DNA of 47,176 nucleotides from Candidatus Zhuqueibacterota bacterium (GTDB lineage: Bacteria > Zhuqueibacterota > Zhuqueibacteria > Zhuqueibacterales > Zhuqueibacteraceae). The position numbers and the translations under genes are program-made. The stretch's first letter is position 1; each line of letters begins with the position of its first letter. Positions 26,288 through 33,505 of the stretch are shown one piece after another. Under the pieces are notes generated by a model. It searched no databases. It saw only the letters and a list, made by a program, of their open reading frames with translations, and was not told the origin of the DNA. The stretch covers positions 1 through 47,176 of the forward strand of contig JAKEEU010000363.1 in NCBI GenBank assembly GCA_022616415.1. The letters are read 5' to 3'.

Positions 26288-26399
26288 GGCAGAATAATTT
26301 TTCGACGGAACGATTTTTTTAAAACATTTAAAATCAAAAGATTAATTATTATGCCGATCAATCATTCTGCCAAATAAAAATGCTTGATCATTTTGCCAT
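26288..26399. repeat. GGCAGAAT/ATTCTGCC-type intergenic repeats, locus 1
   Basis: GGCAGAATAATT (26288-26299), ATCATTCTGCC (26361-26371) and GATCATTTTGCCAT (26386-26399) are related motifs in both orientations within an AT-rich gap. The same family occurs at 28391 and 40940. They fill the space between the corrinoid protein and the next gene. Confidence 0.6.
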
Positions 26400-26452
26400 T
26401 TACTGACGCAGTCAATTGTTTTGTTTTTTAGCGACTATGTCGAGCTTCAATC

Positions 26453-26707
26453 ATGGCGTTTTATCAAATACTCTCGTGGCAAGATATTCCATCTCAGATC
26501 AAGGTTTGGGATGACTTTGATGAAATCAAAATCCAATTGCCGCCCCGGTTCATGGAACGAATCGATCGGGCCGCTCAAGCCCACGGATTGACGGATACGG
26601 ATGCCTATCTCGACCAATGGAGATGGAGCAAGGAGCAGGAACAGGCGGGAACCGCAGCAGAAGTGGCTGATGCGGTGAAAAACGAATTGGAGGAAAATTT
26701 TAAGTGA
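26453..26707 (+). CDS. Small PF13769-like ('virulence factor') protein of a C1 cluster
   Basis: The 84 residues (IPSQIKVWDDFDEIKIQLPPRFMERID, then TDTDAYLDQWRW) match the short family annotated as 'virulence factor' PF13769. From memory, that family sits next to methylenetetrahydrofolate reductase and methyltetrahydrofolate-corrinoid methyltransferase genes in other bacteria. It has no signal peptide. Its stop overlaps the GTG start of the MetF-like remnant by four bases. A helper role in methyl transfer to folate is likely from context; the biochemical function is unknown. Confidence 0.75.
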   Translation: MAFYQILSWQDIPSQIKVWDDFDEIKIQLPPRFMERIDRAAQAHGLTDTDAYLDQWRWSKEQEQAGTAAEVADAVKNELEENFK

Positions 26708-27026
26708 GATACATGCAAGTATTACGCGAAAAACTTTATAAAACGCCGGATTTTGTCGTTGGGGTCGAGTTGGTTTCCATCCGCGCTTCGATGGCGGAGA
26801 AAAGTGCATTGAGGGCCCGCGCCTTTGCCAATGAGCTGGTGGATTGTCCTCAAATCGATTGGGTTTCGATTACGGACAACGCCGGCGGCAATCCCCAATT
26901 GGCGCCGCACGCGCTTGGCAAGCCCATTTTGTATGCCGGCAAGGGATGGCAAAGCCCGTTTTCGGCATTGATTCCGTCGGCCTGATTTCCATGCTGAATA
27001 AAATGAATGAAGGGTTGGATCTGCGG
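26704..27026 (+). pseudogene. MetF-like methylenetetrahydrofolate reductase remnant
   Basis: The first 80 residues (FVVGVELVSIRAS, QIDWVSITDNAGGNPQLAPHALGKPILYAGK) match the start of a MetF-type reductase. At about 26943 the similarity jumps to another frame and to a later part of the enzyme (GMAKPVFGIDSVGLISMLNKMNEGLDL). The roughly 45 residues normally between these are missing, and the rest of the protein is missing after about 27026. The intact frame stops at 26985. An intact gene would have oxidised methyl-THF made from the corrinoid methyl group. The gene is broken by at least two losses, or the assembly is. Confidence 0.7.
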
Positions 27027-27061
27027 CTAATCATTTCCTTCGATAGAAAGGAAGCTCTGTT

Positions 27062-28324
27062 ATGCGCGTCGCTGCAATCTATGATATTCATGGAAATCTC
27101 CCCGCATTGGAAGCTGTGCTCCAAGATATTCGTCAAACAGAAGTAGACCATGTCGTAGTCGGAGGCGATGTGGTTCCTGGCCCGATGCCGCGTGAAACAC
27201 TCGCGTGTTTGCTGGACCTCGATATTCCAGTACAGTTTATCCAAGGTAATGGCGAGCGTGAGGGGCTTGCACAGATGGCAGGCACGGAAACCGGCGCCGT
27301 CCCAGAACAGTTTCGAGGGATCGTGCGTTGGGCGGCGCAGCAGCTTCATCCTGAGCACGAGCGGTTGTTAGCTAGCTGGCCTAAGACACTTTGGGTCGAG
27401 ATTCGTGGGTTAGGCGAGGTGCTGTTTTGCCATGCGACACCGCGAAGCGACACTGAGGTGTTTACCCGTTTGACGCCTGAAGACCGCCTCTTGCCAATTT
27501 TTGAAGGAGTTAACGTACCTGTGGTCATCTGCGGTCATACTCACATGCAATTTGATCGAACGATCGGAAGGATTCGAGTTGTGAATGCCGGCAGTGTGGG
27601 AATGCCGTTTGGGGAACCAGAAGAGGTGCAATATTATTATCCGTTTCCGCTCAAACCCTCTTCAGAAGCCGTGGTGATTCCGCATCGCGGAAATTTTCAA
27701 TTTAGGGATGAATTTACTGCGGAAAAGCTGAATTACAACTGGGTATTCTTGCGAACGCCGCGCGAGAAATGGTACGATCTGAAAAGCCGAAAAGATTTTT
27801 TAGCCATGCAAGTGCGGCCGGAATCGTGCGCGGGAAATATGAATCCGAGTTTTCTCGGGCATCGCCAGCAACATCTGCAAGGTTCTGCCACCGTCGCCAT
27901 TGATTTTTCACCGAAAGCGGAAAATGAAAAAGCCGGCTTGCTGATCTTTCAAAACGAGCAACATTTCTATTTTCTATGCAAATCGTTGGAAGGCAATGCC
28001 GCAGCGATTCAGCTTTATAAATCGGGCGATGATCAAATGGCGCTTATGGCTTCGCAAACGCTCAACGACGATCAAAAGGCGAAATCAGTTTATTTAAAAA
28101 TCGAGGCGCGCGGCGCCGCCTATGCGTTTTCGTTCGCAACCAATCCGGATGAATGGATTCTGCTGCAAGATAATGTTGACGGGCGTTTTTTGAGCGTCAG
28201 AATTCCAGACAGTTTTGTGGGTTGCATGTATGCTTTGTATGCGACTTCACTGGGAAAGCCGAGCGAAAATAGCGCGCACTTCGATTGGTTTGAATATTCC
28301 GGCAACGACGAGGTTTATAAATGA
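27062..28324 (+). CDS. Chimeric ORF: metallophosphoesterase N-part fused to GH43 C-terminal domain
   Basis: Residues 1 to about 190 are a YfcE/MJ0936-like metallophosphoesterase with IYDIHGN, VVGGDVV, GNGE, CHATP and GHTHMQF metal motifs. Shortly after NAGSVGMPFGEP the phosphoesterase match ends. From about residue 208 (FQFRDEFTAEKLNYNWVFLRTP, then NPSFLGHRQQH) the protein matches the concanavalin-like C-terminal domain of GH43 beta-xylosidases, without any GH43 catalytic domain. An AAAGGA site nine bases upstream supports the start. I infer that a deletion joined the 5' part of one gene to the 3' part of another, in frame. A true functional fusion would be very unusual. Confidence 0.75.
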   Translation: MRVAAIYDIHGNLPALEAVLQDIRQTEVDHVVVGGDVVPGPMPRETLACLLDLDIPVQFIQGNGEREGLAQMAGTETGAVPEQFRGIVRWAAQQLHPEHERLLASWPKTLWVEIRGLGEVLFCHATPRSDTEVFTRLTPEDRLLPIFEGVNVPVVICGHTHMQFDRTIGRIRVVNAGSVGMPFGEPEEVQYYYPFPLKPSSEAVVIPHRGNFQFRDEFTAEKLNYNWVFLRTPREKWYDLKSRKDFLAMQVRPESCAGNMNPSFLGHRQQHLQGSATVAIDFSPKAENEKAGLLIFQNEQHFYFLCKSLEGNAAAIQLYKSGDDQMALMASQTLNDDQKAKSVYLKIEARGAAYAFSFATNPDEWILLQDNVDGRFLSVRIPDSFVGCMYALYATSLGKPSENSAHFDWFEYSGNDEVYK

Positions 28325-28390
28325 CTATCTCGATTTTTCCGGCAAGCTGAAACCCGAAGTCCATCGGGCAAATTTAGGCAGGATGATTTA

Positions 28391-28411
28391 ATGGCAGAAT
28401 CATTCTGCCAT
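28391..28411. repeat. Near-perfect palindrome of the GGCAGAAT family, locus 2
   Basis: ATGGCAGAAT (28391-28400) and ATTCTGCCAT (28402-28411) are perfect arms around one C. A further GAAATTATTCTGTCA follows. The palindrome contains the first ATG (28410) that could extend the dehydratase, so I rejected that start. Confidence 0.65.
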
Positions 28412-28439
28412 GAAATTATTCTGTCAAATTGCGAAGATG

Positions 28440-29945
28440 ATGGATAAGAAAAAACTCAGAAGCCAAGAATGGTTTGGCGGCAATGACAAGATGGGCTTCG
28501 TCCATCGTTCATGGCTGCGCAATCAGGGTTATCCGGACGATCATTTTCGCGGCCGTCCGGTCATCGGCATCTGCAACACCTGGTCGGAGCTGACGCCGTG
28601 CAACGGCCACTTGCGCGATTTTGCCGAGATCGTAAAGAAAGGCGTGTTGGAGGCCGGCGGATTTCCGCTCGAATTTCCCGTTACCTCGATGGGCGAAACC
28701 ATCATGCGCCCCACGACCATGTTGTTCCGCAATCTCGTCAGCATGGACGTGGAAGAATCGATACGCGCAAATCCGCTCGATGGCGTCGTGCTTCTAACCG
28801 GCTGCGACAAGACCACGCCTTCGACGTTGATGGGCGCGTGCAGCGTTGATTTGCCCACGCTCGTTGTGCCCGGCGGCCCGATGCTCAATGGCCGCTTCAG
28901 AGGAGATTGCATCGGTTCCGGTTCATTCAACTGGATGATCAAAACCAAGCAAAAGACCGAAGGGTTCTCCGCTGAGGATTTGTTGGAGGCGGAAATTTGT
29001 GCGGCGCGCAGCAGCGGCCATTGCAACACCATGGGAACGGCGTCCACGATGGCGACGATGGTTGAAGCCCTGGGATTGACTTTGCCGGGTGCTTCGGCCA
29101 TTCCCGCGGTCGATTCCAGAAAAAAAGTCATGGCGCAATTGTCGGGACGTCGCATTGTTGCCATGGTCAAAGAAGATCTACGGTTATCCAAAATTCTAAC
29201 GCGGCAGGCATTCGAAAACGCCATCGTCGTCAATGCCGCGGTCGGTGGCTCGACCAACCAGGTGATCCACCTCACGGCCATCGCGGGAAGAATTGGTGTT
29301 GAGTTGCGCCTGGATGATTTTGACAAAATCGGCAGCAAGATTCCCCTGCTGGTCAATCTCATGCCCTCCGGAAAATTTCTGATGGAAGATTTCTTCTATG
29401 CCGGCGGCCTGTCCGTTGTGCTCAAAGAACTCGGTGATCGACTGCATCAAAATGTGATCACGGTGAATGGCAAAACATTGCAGGAGAATAACGAACGTGC
29501 CGCATGTTATAACCGTGAGGTGATTGCCACCATTGACAAGCCGTTCAAACCGGAAGCCGGCATTGCCGTGCTCAAAGGAAATCTCTGCGAAAACGGCGCG
29601 GTCATCAAGCCTTCCGCCGCAACGCCGGCGTTGATGAAGCATCGCGGTCGAGCCGTCGTGTTCGAAAGCATGGAAGACTATCACGAACGAATCGATGATC
29701 CCAACCTGGATATTGACGAGTCCTGCGTCATTGTACTCAAAGGCGTCGGCCCGAAAGGTTATCCCGGCATGCCCGAAGTGGGAAATGTCGATCTGCCGGA
29801 AAAACTGATTCTCAAAGGCGTGAAAGATATACATTGGCGGAAAAAGTGCTGCGGATCATTGGCAAAAAGCGCGTGCCGGCGGCAATGGGCATCATCGGTT
29901 ATTTTGTCTCCATCCCGGTCTTTGCCGACAGCGGGTTTATCCTGA
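28440..29945 (+). CDS. IlvD/Edd-family pentonate-type dehydratase, 3' truncated
   Basis: MDKKKLRSQEWFGG, then MGFVHRSWLRNQGYP, marks the arabinonate/xylonate dehydratase branch of the IlvD/Edd family, which turns sugar acids into 2-keto-3-deoxy acids. The Fe-S cysteines are visible in SELTPCN (C54), TGCDKTTPS and SSGHCNTMGT. Family similarity stops at GVKDI near 29830. The SDARMSGT region with the catalytic Ser and about 110 C-terminal residues are absent, and the frame continues as unrelated sequence to 29945. The enzyme is probably inactive as read. I prefer 28440 (or 28437) as the start because the ATG at 28410 lies in a repeat. It would have served sugar-acid catabolism next to the GntP transporter. 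Confidence 0.8.
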   Translation: MDKKKLRSQEWFGGNDKMGFVHRSWLRNQGYPDDHFRGRPVIGICNTWSELTPCNGHLRDFAEIVKKGVLEAGGFPLEFPVTSMGETIMRPTTMLFRNLVSMDVEESIRANPLDGVVLLTGCDKTTPSTLMGACSVDLPTLVVPGGPMLNGRFRGDCIGSGSFNWMIKTKQKTEGFSAEDLLEAEICAARSSGHCNTMGTASTMATMVEALGLTLPGASAIPAVDSRKKVMAQLSGRRIVAMVKEDLRLSKILTRQAFENAIVVNAAVGGSTNQVIHLTAIAGRIGVELRLDDFDKIGSKIPLLVNLMPSGKFLMEDFFYAGGLSVVLKELGDRLHQNVITVNGKTLQENNERAACYNREVIATIDKPFKPEAGIAVLKGNLCENGAVIKPSAATPALMKHRGRAVVFESMEDYHERIDDPNLDIDESCVIVLKGVGPKGYPGMPEVGNVDLPEKLILKGVKDIHWRKKCCGSLAKSACRRQWASSVILSPSRSLPTAGLS

Positions 29946-30916
29946 TCTCGCCTCTCAACAAAAGCCTGTCGAAAAAGGCCGGCATCTCACTGGCGGGTTC
30001 GGTGATTGCCCTGAGTCTCGGCCTGACCGCAACGCACACGCTCGTACCGCCGACGCCCGGCCCCATCGCCGCGGCAGGCATATTGAATGCCGACTTGGCT
30101 CTCGTGCTGCTTCTGGGATTGATTTTCAGCGCGCTGGCATTGATAATGGGATTGGTCTTTGCGATAAAATACGCCGCCAAAACCTATATCGATCCGAATC
30201 CGGAAATAACCGAAGCCGCAATCGAGGCGCGTTTGCAGGAAGCCCCAGGCGGCCTCAAATCCGTGCTTCCGGTTCTGGTGCCCATTGTTTTGATCGTCTT
30301 GAAGTCGGTGCTGAATGCTTTCAAAGAATCCGTCAATGGCAATTTGGTCAAGTTGATCTCATTCATCGGCGAGCCGGTGATTGCACTGCTGATCGGCATG
30401 TTTCTCGCGCTGGCGCTGCCGAAAAAATTGAAATCCGATATGCTCTCAGCCACGGGCTGGGTCGGACAATCTCTCGCTTCGGCGGCCTCGATCATTTTGA
30501 TTACCGGCGCCGGCGGCATCTTTGGCAAGGTGCTGCAAAACTCCGGCATCGCCGACCTGCTCGGCGAAGCTTTGGCTGATATCAACCTGAGTCTCTGGCT
30601 GCCGTTCCTATTGGCCGCGGCGATCAAAACCGCCCAGGGTTCATCCACCGTGTCGCTCATCACTACCGCCTCCATTATGATGCCGATGATGGGCTCATTG
30701 GGATTTGTCAGCGAAATCGAAAAAGCCCTGGTCGTCCTGGCCATTGGCGCCGGCTCATCCGTTTTTTCGCACGCCAACGACAGCTTTTTCTGGGTCGTCA
30801 CGCAGCTCTCCGGCATGGATGTCAAAACCGGCTACCGGCTGCACGGCCTGGGCACGTTCATACTCGGAACTTCAGCAGCGGTATTTTTGTTTTTGTTCCA
30901 TCTGGCTTTTGTTTGA
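29834..30916 (+). CDS. GntP-family sugar-acid permease, 5' truncated
   Basis: The 360-residue frame is a gluconate:H+ symporter-type membrane protein with about ten hydrophobic segments. FADSGFILISPLNK, HTLVPPTPGPIAAAGIL and SSVFSHANDSFFW are clear GntP landmarks. The normal protein is about 450 residues; the first 90 or so, including two or three membrane segments, are missing. The visible frame begins at a TTG with no ribosome binding site, inside the tail of the dehydratase frame and in a different phase. I infer that a deletion fused the dehydratase 5' part to the permease 3' part. It would have imported an aldonate or uronate. Confidence 0.8.
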   Translation: MAEKVLRIIGKKRVPAAMGIIGYFVSIPVFADSGFILISPLNKSLSKKAGISLAGSVIALSLGLTATHTLVPPTPGPIAAAGILNADLALVLLLGLIFSALALIMGLVFAIKYAAKTYIDPNPEITEAAIEARLQEAPGGLKSVLPVLVPIVLIVLKSVLNAFKESVNGNLVKLISFIGEPVIALLIGMFLALALPKKLKSDMLSATGWVGQSLASAASIILITGAGGIFGKVLQNSGIADLLGEALADINLSLWLPFLLAAAIKTAQGSSTVSLITTASIMMPMMGSLGFVSEIEKALVVLAIGAGSSVFSHANDSFFWVVTQLSGMDVKTGYRLHGLGTFILGTSAAVFLFLFHLAFV

Positions 30917-31188
30917 AAGTGAAATCTTTGATTTTTCTACTAACATTTTAAACCGCGAATCATCTCTAATGCACGCTAATTTCTCCCATTCGCGTTATTT
31001 CGTGATTATTCCTAAGTCGTGCCTCAAGATCGAATGAAGTGCGGTGTAAAACTGAAGTGCTACAAGGACAAATAATAGGTTATGGTTATGGAAATAGTGA
31101 AGTCTCCGTTGCTCAGGATGTTCGCCAGCAAGCGCTTACTTCAAACTTAACAAGGAATTCAGGGCGATCACCGGAATGTCTTTGCTTT
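30917..31188. other. Intergenic gap between convergent genes
   Basis: No supported gene was found here. Bases 30955-31010 hold a decayed repeat with CGCGAAT, ACGCTAAT and ATTCGCG words, a type of intergenic filler. A 181-codon frame runs through the right part, but it is antisense to yraN and has no homology. Confidence 0.5.
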
Positions 31189-31551
31189 TTACAGCCAAAA
31201 CGCATTGGGGATATGCTTAATCTCCACGCCATTCAGCCCTTTCGCCACAGCGATCACGTCGAACCGGCAATCGCGATCGATGATATTGTTGACGGTCAAA
31301 TAAGCCAGCGCGACGCGGCCGATTTGGCGTTGCTTTTTTCTCGTCACCCACGTAAACGCTTCACCCATGGCCTCGGATTTTTGCGTTTTCACTTCAACAA
31401 AGACCAGGGTGCCTTCGTCGTCGGCAATGAGGTCGATTTCGCCGTGGCCGTGGCGAAAGTTGCGGATGATGATTTGGTAGCCCAACTTTTCAAGATACTC
31501 GGCGGCGCGTTGTTCGCCCCAGGAGCCGAGGGTTTTGGTGGATTGTGGCAT
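31189..31551 (-). CDS. yraN: YraN/UPF0102 endonuclease-like protein
   Basis: The 120-residue protein shows the complete UPF0102 pattern: GEQRAAEYLEKLGYQIIIRNFRHGHGEIDLIADD, then LVFVEVKTQKS. This is a Holliday-junction-resolvase-like PD-(D/E)xK fold with the E-I-D and E-V-K residues of the presumed active site. The cellular role of YraN is not settled. It lies downstream of rnhB on the minus strand, an arrangement common in many bacteria. The 215-base gap between them holds two palindromes. Confidence 0.93.
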   Translation of the reverse strand: MPQSTKTLGSWGEQRAAEYLEKLGYQIIIRNFRHGHGEIDLIADDEGTLVFVEVKTQKSEAMGEAFTWVTRKKQRQIGRVALAYLTVNNIIDRDCRFDVIAVAKGLNGVEIKHIPNAFWL

Positions 31552-31592
31552 TTCGCGCTCTCAAATAAATCGAGAAGTTTTTAAAGAATTTC

Positions 31593-31618
31593 ACCAACGG
31601 ATGGTTTTATCCGTTGGT
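31593..31618. repeat. Perfect 10-bp inverted repeat
   Basis: ACCAACGGAT (31593-31602) and ATCCGTTGGT (31609-31618) enclose GGTTTT. A third partial copy, CATCCGTTGGGG, follows at about 31626. The element lies upstream of yraN, between it and rnhB. Confidence 0.65.
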
Positions 31619-31642
31619 CTTCATTCATCCGTTGGGGCTTCC

Positions 31643-31736
31643 AAGTAACATGTCATGCTGAAAGCATCTTGTTCATCTCAAGCACTGTGCTCGATATTAA
31701 ACAAGCTCCCTTCGGGATGACATAGAAGTGTTACTT
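31643..31736. repeat. Dispersed-type palindrome between rnhB and yraN
   Basis: AAGTAACA (31643-31650) pairs with TGTTACTT (31729-31736). Inside, ATGTCAT faces ATGACAT and CATCTTGTT faces ACAAGCTC imperfectly. It is another large imperfect palindrome of about 94 bases with no coding potential. Confidence 0.6.
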
Positions 31737-31766
31737 GCCGAACGAACTCCCTATTGGGAGAGAACG

Positions 31767-32471
31767 CTAATTTGTAACAGTGTTAAAATTTTTCTCCAAA
31801 TCCTGCAGCGCCTTCGGATGAAATGACCGCCGATGAATCTCGCAAGGCCCATATTGGCGCAGCGCCGCGATGTGTGCGGGCGTCGGATAGCCTTTGTGCT
31901 CGTCGAAGGCGTAGTGCGGAAATTGACGATGGTAATCGATCATCACGCGGTCGCGAATCACTTTGGCAATAATTGAAGCTGCGCCGATAGTAAACGAGAG
32001 GCCGTCACCCTTTATAATGGCGGTTTGCGGCAAATCCAATTTCGAAATGGGACGGTGGCCATCCACGAGCACGTGTTGCGCTGCGGGGAAGAGTTGGCTG
32101 AGCGCTTTGCGCATGGCCAGCATCGCGGCTTGATAGATATTGAGGCGATCAATCTCTTCCACTGAGACAATCCCCACGCCGTAGGTCGTACAACTTTCAA
32201 TAATTTGTGGATAAAGCTGCTCGCGCATTTCCAGCGAGAGGCGTTTTGAGTCGTCGACTCTGGAGAGAAAAAAATCCGGCGGAAAAATCACCGCGGCGGC
32301 CACCACCGGCCCGGCTAATGGGCCGCGACCAACTTCGTCAACACCGGCGATAAACTGCAAGCCTTGTTTCCAAAGCGCGGACTCGAAGTGAAGCTTGTAG
32401 TTGGTCGCTTTGGGCTGGTTGCTCGTTGTTTGACGCCCGAACTCGGATATTGTTCGCCTTGTTCTGTTCAT
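31767..32471 (-). CDS. rnhB: Ribonuclease HII
   Basis: It removes ribonucleotides from DNA and RNA primers. The 234-residue protein has the type 2 RNase H signature AGVDEVGRGPLAGPVVAAA (D45, E46), then DSKRLS, LVDGHRPI with the third acidic residue, and SIIAKVIRDRVMIDYHRQFP. Domain length is normal. The first 25 residues (RQTTSNQPKATNYK) are not conserved and appear to be encoded by an ACCAGC/CAACC-rich repeat, so the real start may be further in. It is followed on the same strand by yraN. Confidence 0.95.
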   Translation of the reverse strand: MNRTRRTISEFGRQTTSNQPKATNYKLHFESALWKQGLQFIAGVDEVGRGPLAGPVVAAAVIFPPDFFLSRVDDSKRLSLEMREQLYPQIIESCTTYGVGIVSVEEIDRLNIYQAAMLAMRKALSQLFPAAQHVLVDGHRPISKLDLPQTAIIKGDGLSFTIGAASIIAKVIRDRVMIDYHRQFPHYAFDEHKGYPTPAHIAALRQYGPCEIHRRSFHPKALQDLEKNFNTVTN

Positions 32472-32495
32472 CTCGCTTGATCTTCCTACGAAAAA

Positions 32496-32560
32496 ACGTT
32501 TGTCGTTGCGCCTTTAGGCGTCAGGATTCTAAGCAACAACAACGCCTGGCGTTACTACGA
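32496..32560. repeat. Palindromic intergenic element with CGCCTTTAGGCG core
   Basis: CGCCTTTAGGCG (32509-32520) is the same 12 bases seen at the xylB stop (14440-14451). A second palindrome, AACGCCTGGCGTT, follows at 32540-32552 and is joined to TACTACGAACC. The element separates rnhB from the cyclase gene. Confidence 0.6.
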
Positions 32561-32569
32561 ACCTTCACT

Positions 32570-33184
32570 TCATTTGCGCCGTAATATCACTCGCGCGGGA
32601 GCACCGTCGCCGCCAACCAGCTTGAGGGGCAAACAAAACAGTTCCGCCGGTCCCGACGCCACCTCGTGCAGAACCAAATTTTCAACAATGATCACTTCAT
32701 TCTGCAGCAGCAGACGATGCGCTGACAAATTCGGATTGTCGGGATTGTCTATTGAAGGGCTGTCAATTCCCACCAAACGAACATGATGCTTTACCAACAA
32801 AGCTGCGGCATCCGGCTCCAACCAGGCGGACGGTCGAGGATAGAGCGCGCCGCGGGCGCGTGTTTTAAAAAACATACGCTCGATGCGTGAGAAATCCGTC
32901 TGCTGCCGAATCATATCTGCCGAAATTCCCGAAGTCGTGAAAATTTCCACAATGACAACAGGCCCGCATAGCGTTTTGAGAGCGAGTTGAGCGACACTTT
33001 TGCCATGCGCAAAAAAGTGCAAAGGCGCATCAACATGTGTGCCCAGATGCGCCGAAAGTGAAATGGCGGAAAGCTGCATCTCGTCGCCGCGCGCAAAATC
33101 CAAGAGGCGCTTTCGTTGCAACGGCGGATCGCCGGGAAACGGCGGCGTGGATTCATCGAGGGGGAGTGTGATATCGATCAGCAT
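32570..33184 (-). CDS. Cyclase/kynurenine formamidase-like metal hydrolase
   Basis: The 204-residue protein starts MLIDITLPLDESTPPFPGDP. It carries the family signature HLGTHVDAPLHFFAHGKSV with the metal-binding His and Asp, plus LVGIDSPSID and the late EVASGPAELFCLPLKLVGGDGAPAR. Members hydrolyse formamide or related bonds; KynB is the best known, but no other tryptophan catabolic genes are near, so the substrate is unknown. An upstream in-frame ATG at 33217 adds 11 residues of uncertain value. It is transcribed away from the large secreted protein on the plus strand. Confidence 0.85.
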   Translation of the reverse strand: MLIDITLPLDESTPPFPGDPPLQRKRLLDFARGDEMQLSAISLSAHLGTHVDAPLHFFAHGKSVAQLALKTLCGPVVIVEIFTTSGISADMIRQQTDFSRIERMFFKTRARGALYPRPSAWLEPDAAALLVKHHVRLVGIDSPSIDNPDNPNLSAHRLLLQNEVIIVENLVLHEVASGPAELFCLPLKLVGGDGAPARVILRRK

Positions 33185-33505
33185 GGCTTCAAAAATGTTG
33201 GCAAAGCACGTTTGCACAGAGCCTGACTTTTAAAGAAAGATAAGGCCAAAACCGGAAAGAAAAAATAAAATTTTTTAAGAAGTGCAAAATTCATTTTCAT
33301 TCCCTTACGCTTTCGAAATTCTCCACAGCAAATTTCGTGTTTGCCCCCGGCTTTTTATAAGTCATCCTTCCGGCGGTTTCCGCAATAATGATTTCTATTT
33401 TCAAAAAATTCAGACCTTCGAGGCGCCGCGCCAAAATCGCGCCGGATGTGGCATATTCTTTGCGTTGGAGAAAATAGACTAAAAATCAGTGGAGGATTTC
33501 AGACC
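33185..33505. other. Divergent intergenic region
   Basis: This 321-base gap separates the minus-strand cyclase from the plus-strand secreted protein. It is AT-rich in the middle (33240-33300). It holds the sigma-54-type promoter at 33449 and a GGAGG site at 33491. I see no RNA gene. Confidence 0.6.
33449..33464 (+). promoter_or_regulatory. Sigma-54-type -24/-12 promoter
   Basis: TGGCATA-TTCT-TTGC matches the sigma-54 consensus TGGCAYR-N4-TTGC. The GG (33450-33451) and GC (33462-33463) are exactly ten bases apart. It would start transcription near 33475, about 30 bases before the ATG at 33506. No enhancer-binding protein gene is in the window. Confidence 0.6.

Noticed and set aside
28541..29362. 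273-codon antisense frame within the dehydratase gene
   Set aside because: Shadow of the dehydratase reading frame; composition is that of reversed codons.
31039..31584. 181-codon plus-strand frame across yraN
   Set aside because: yraN on the minus strand has the full family pattern; this frame has none.
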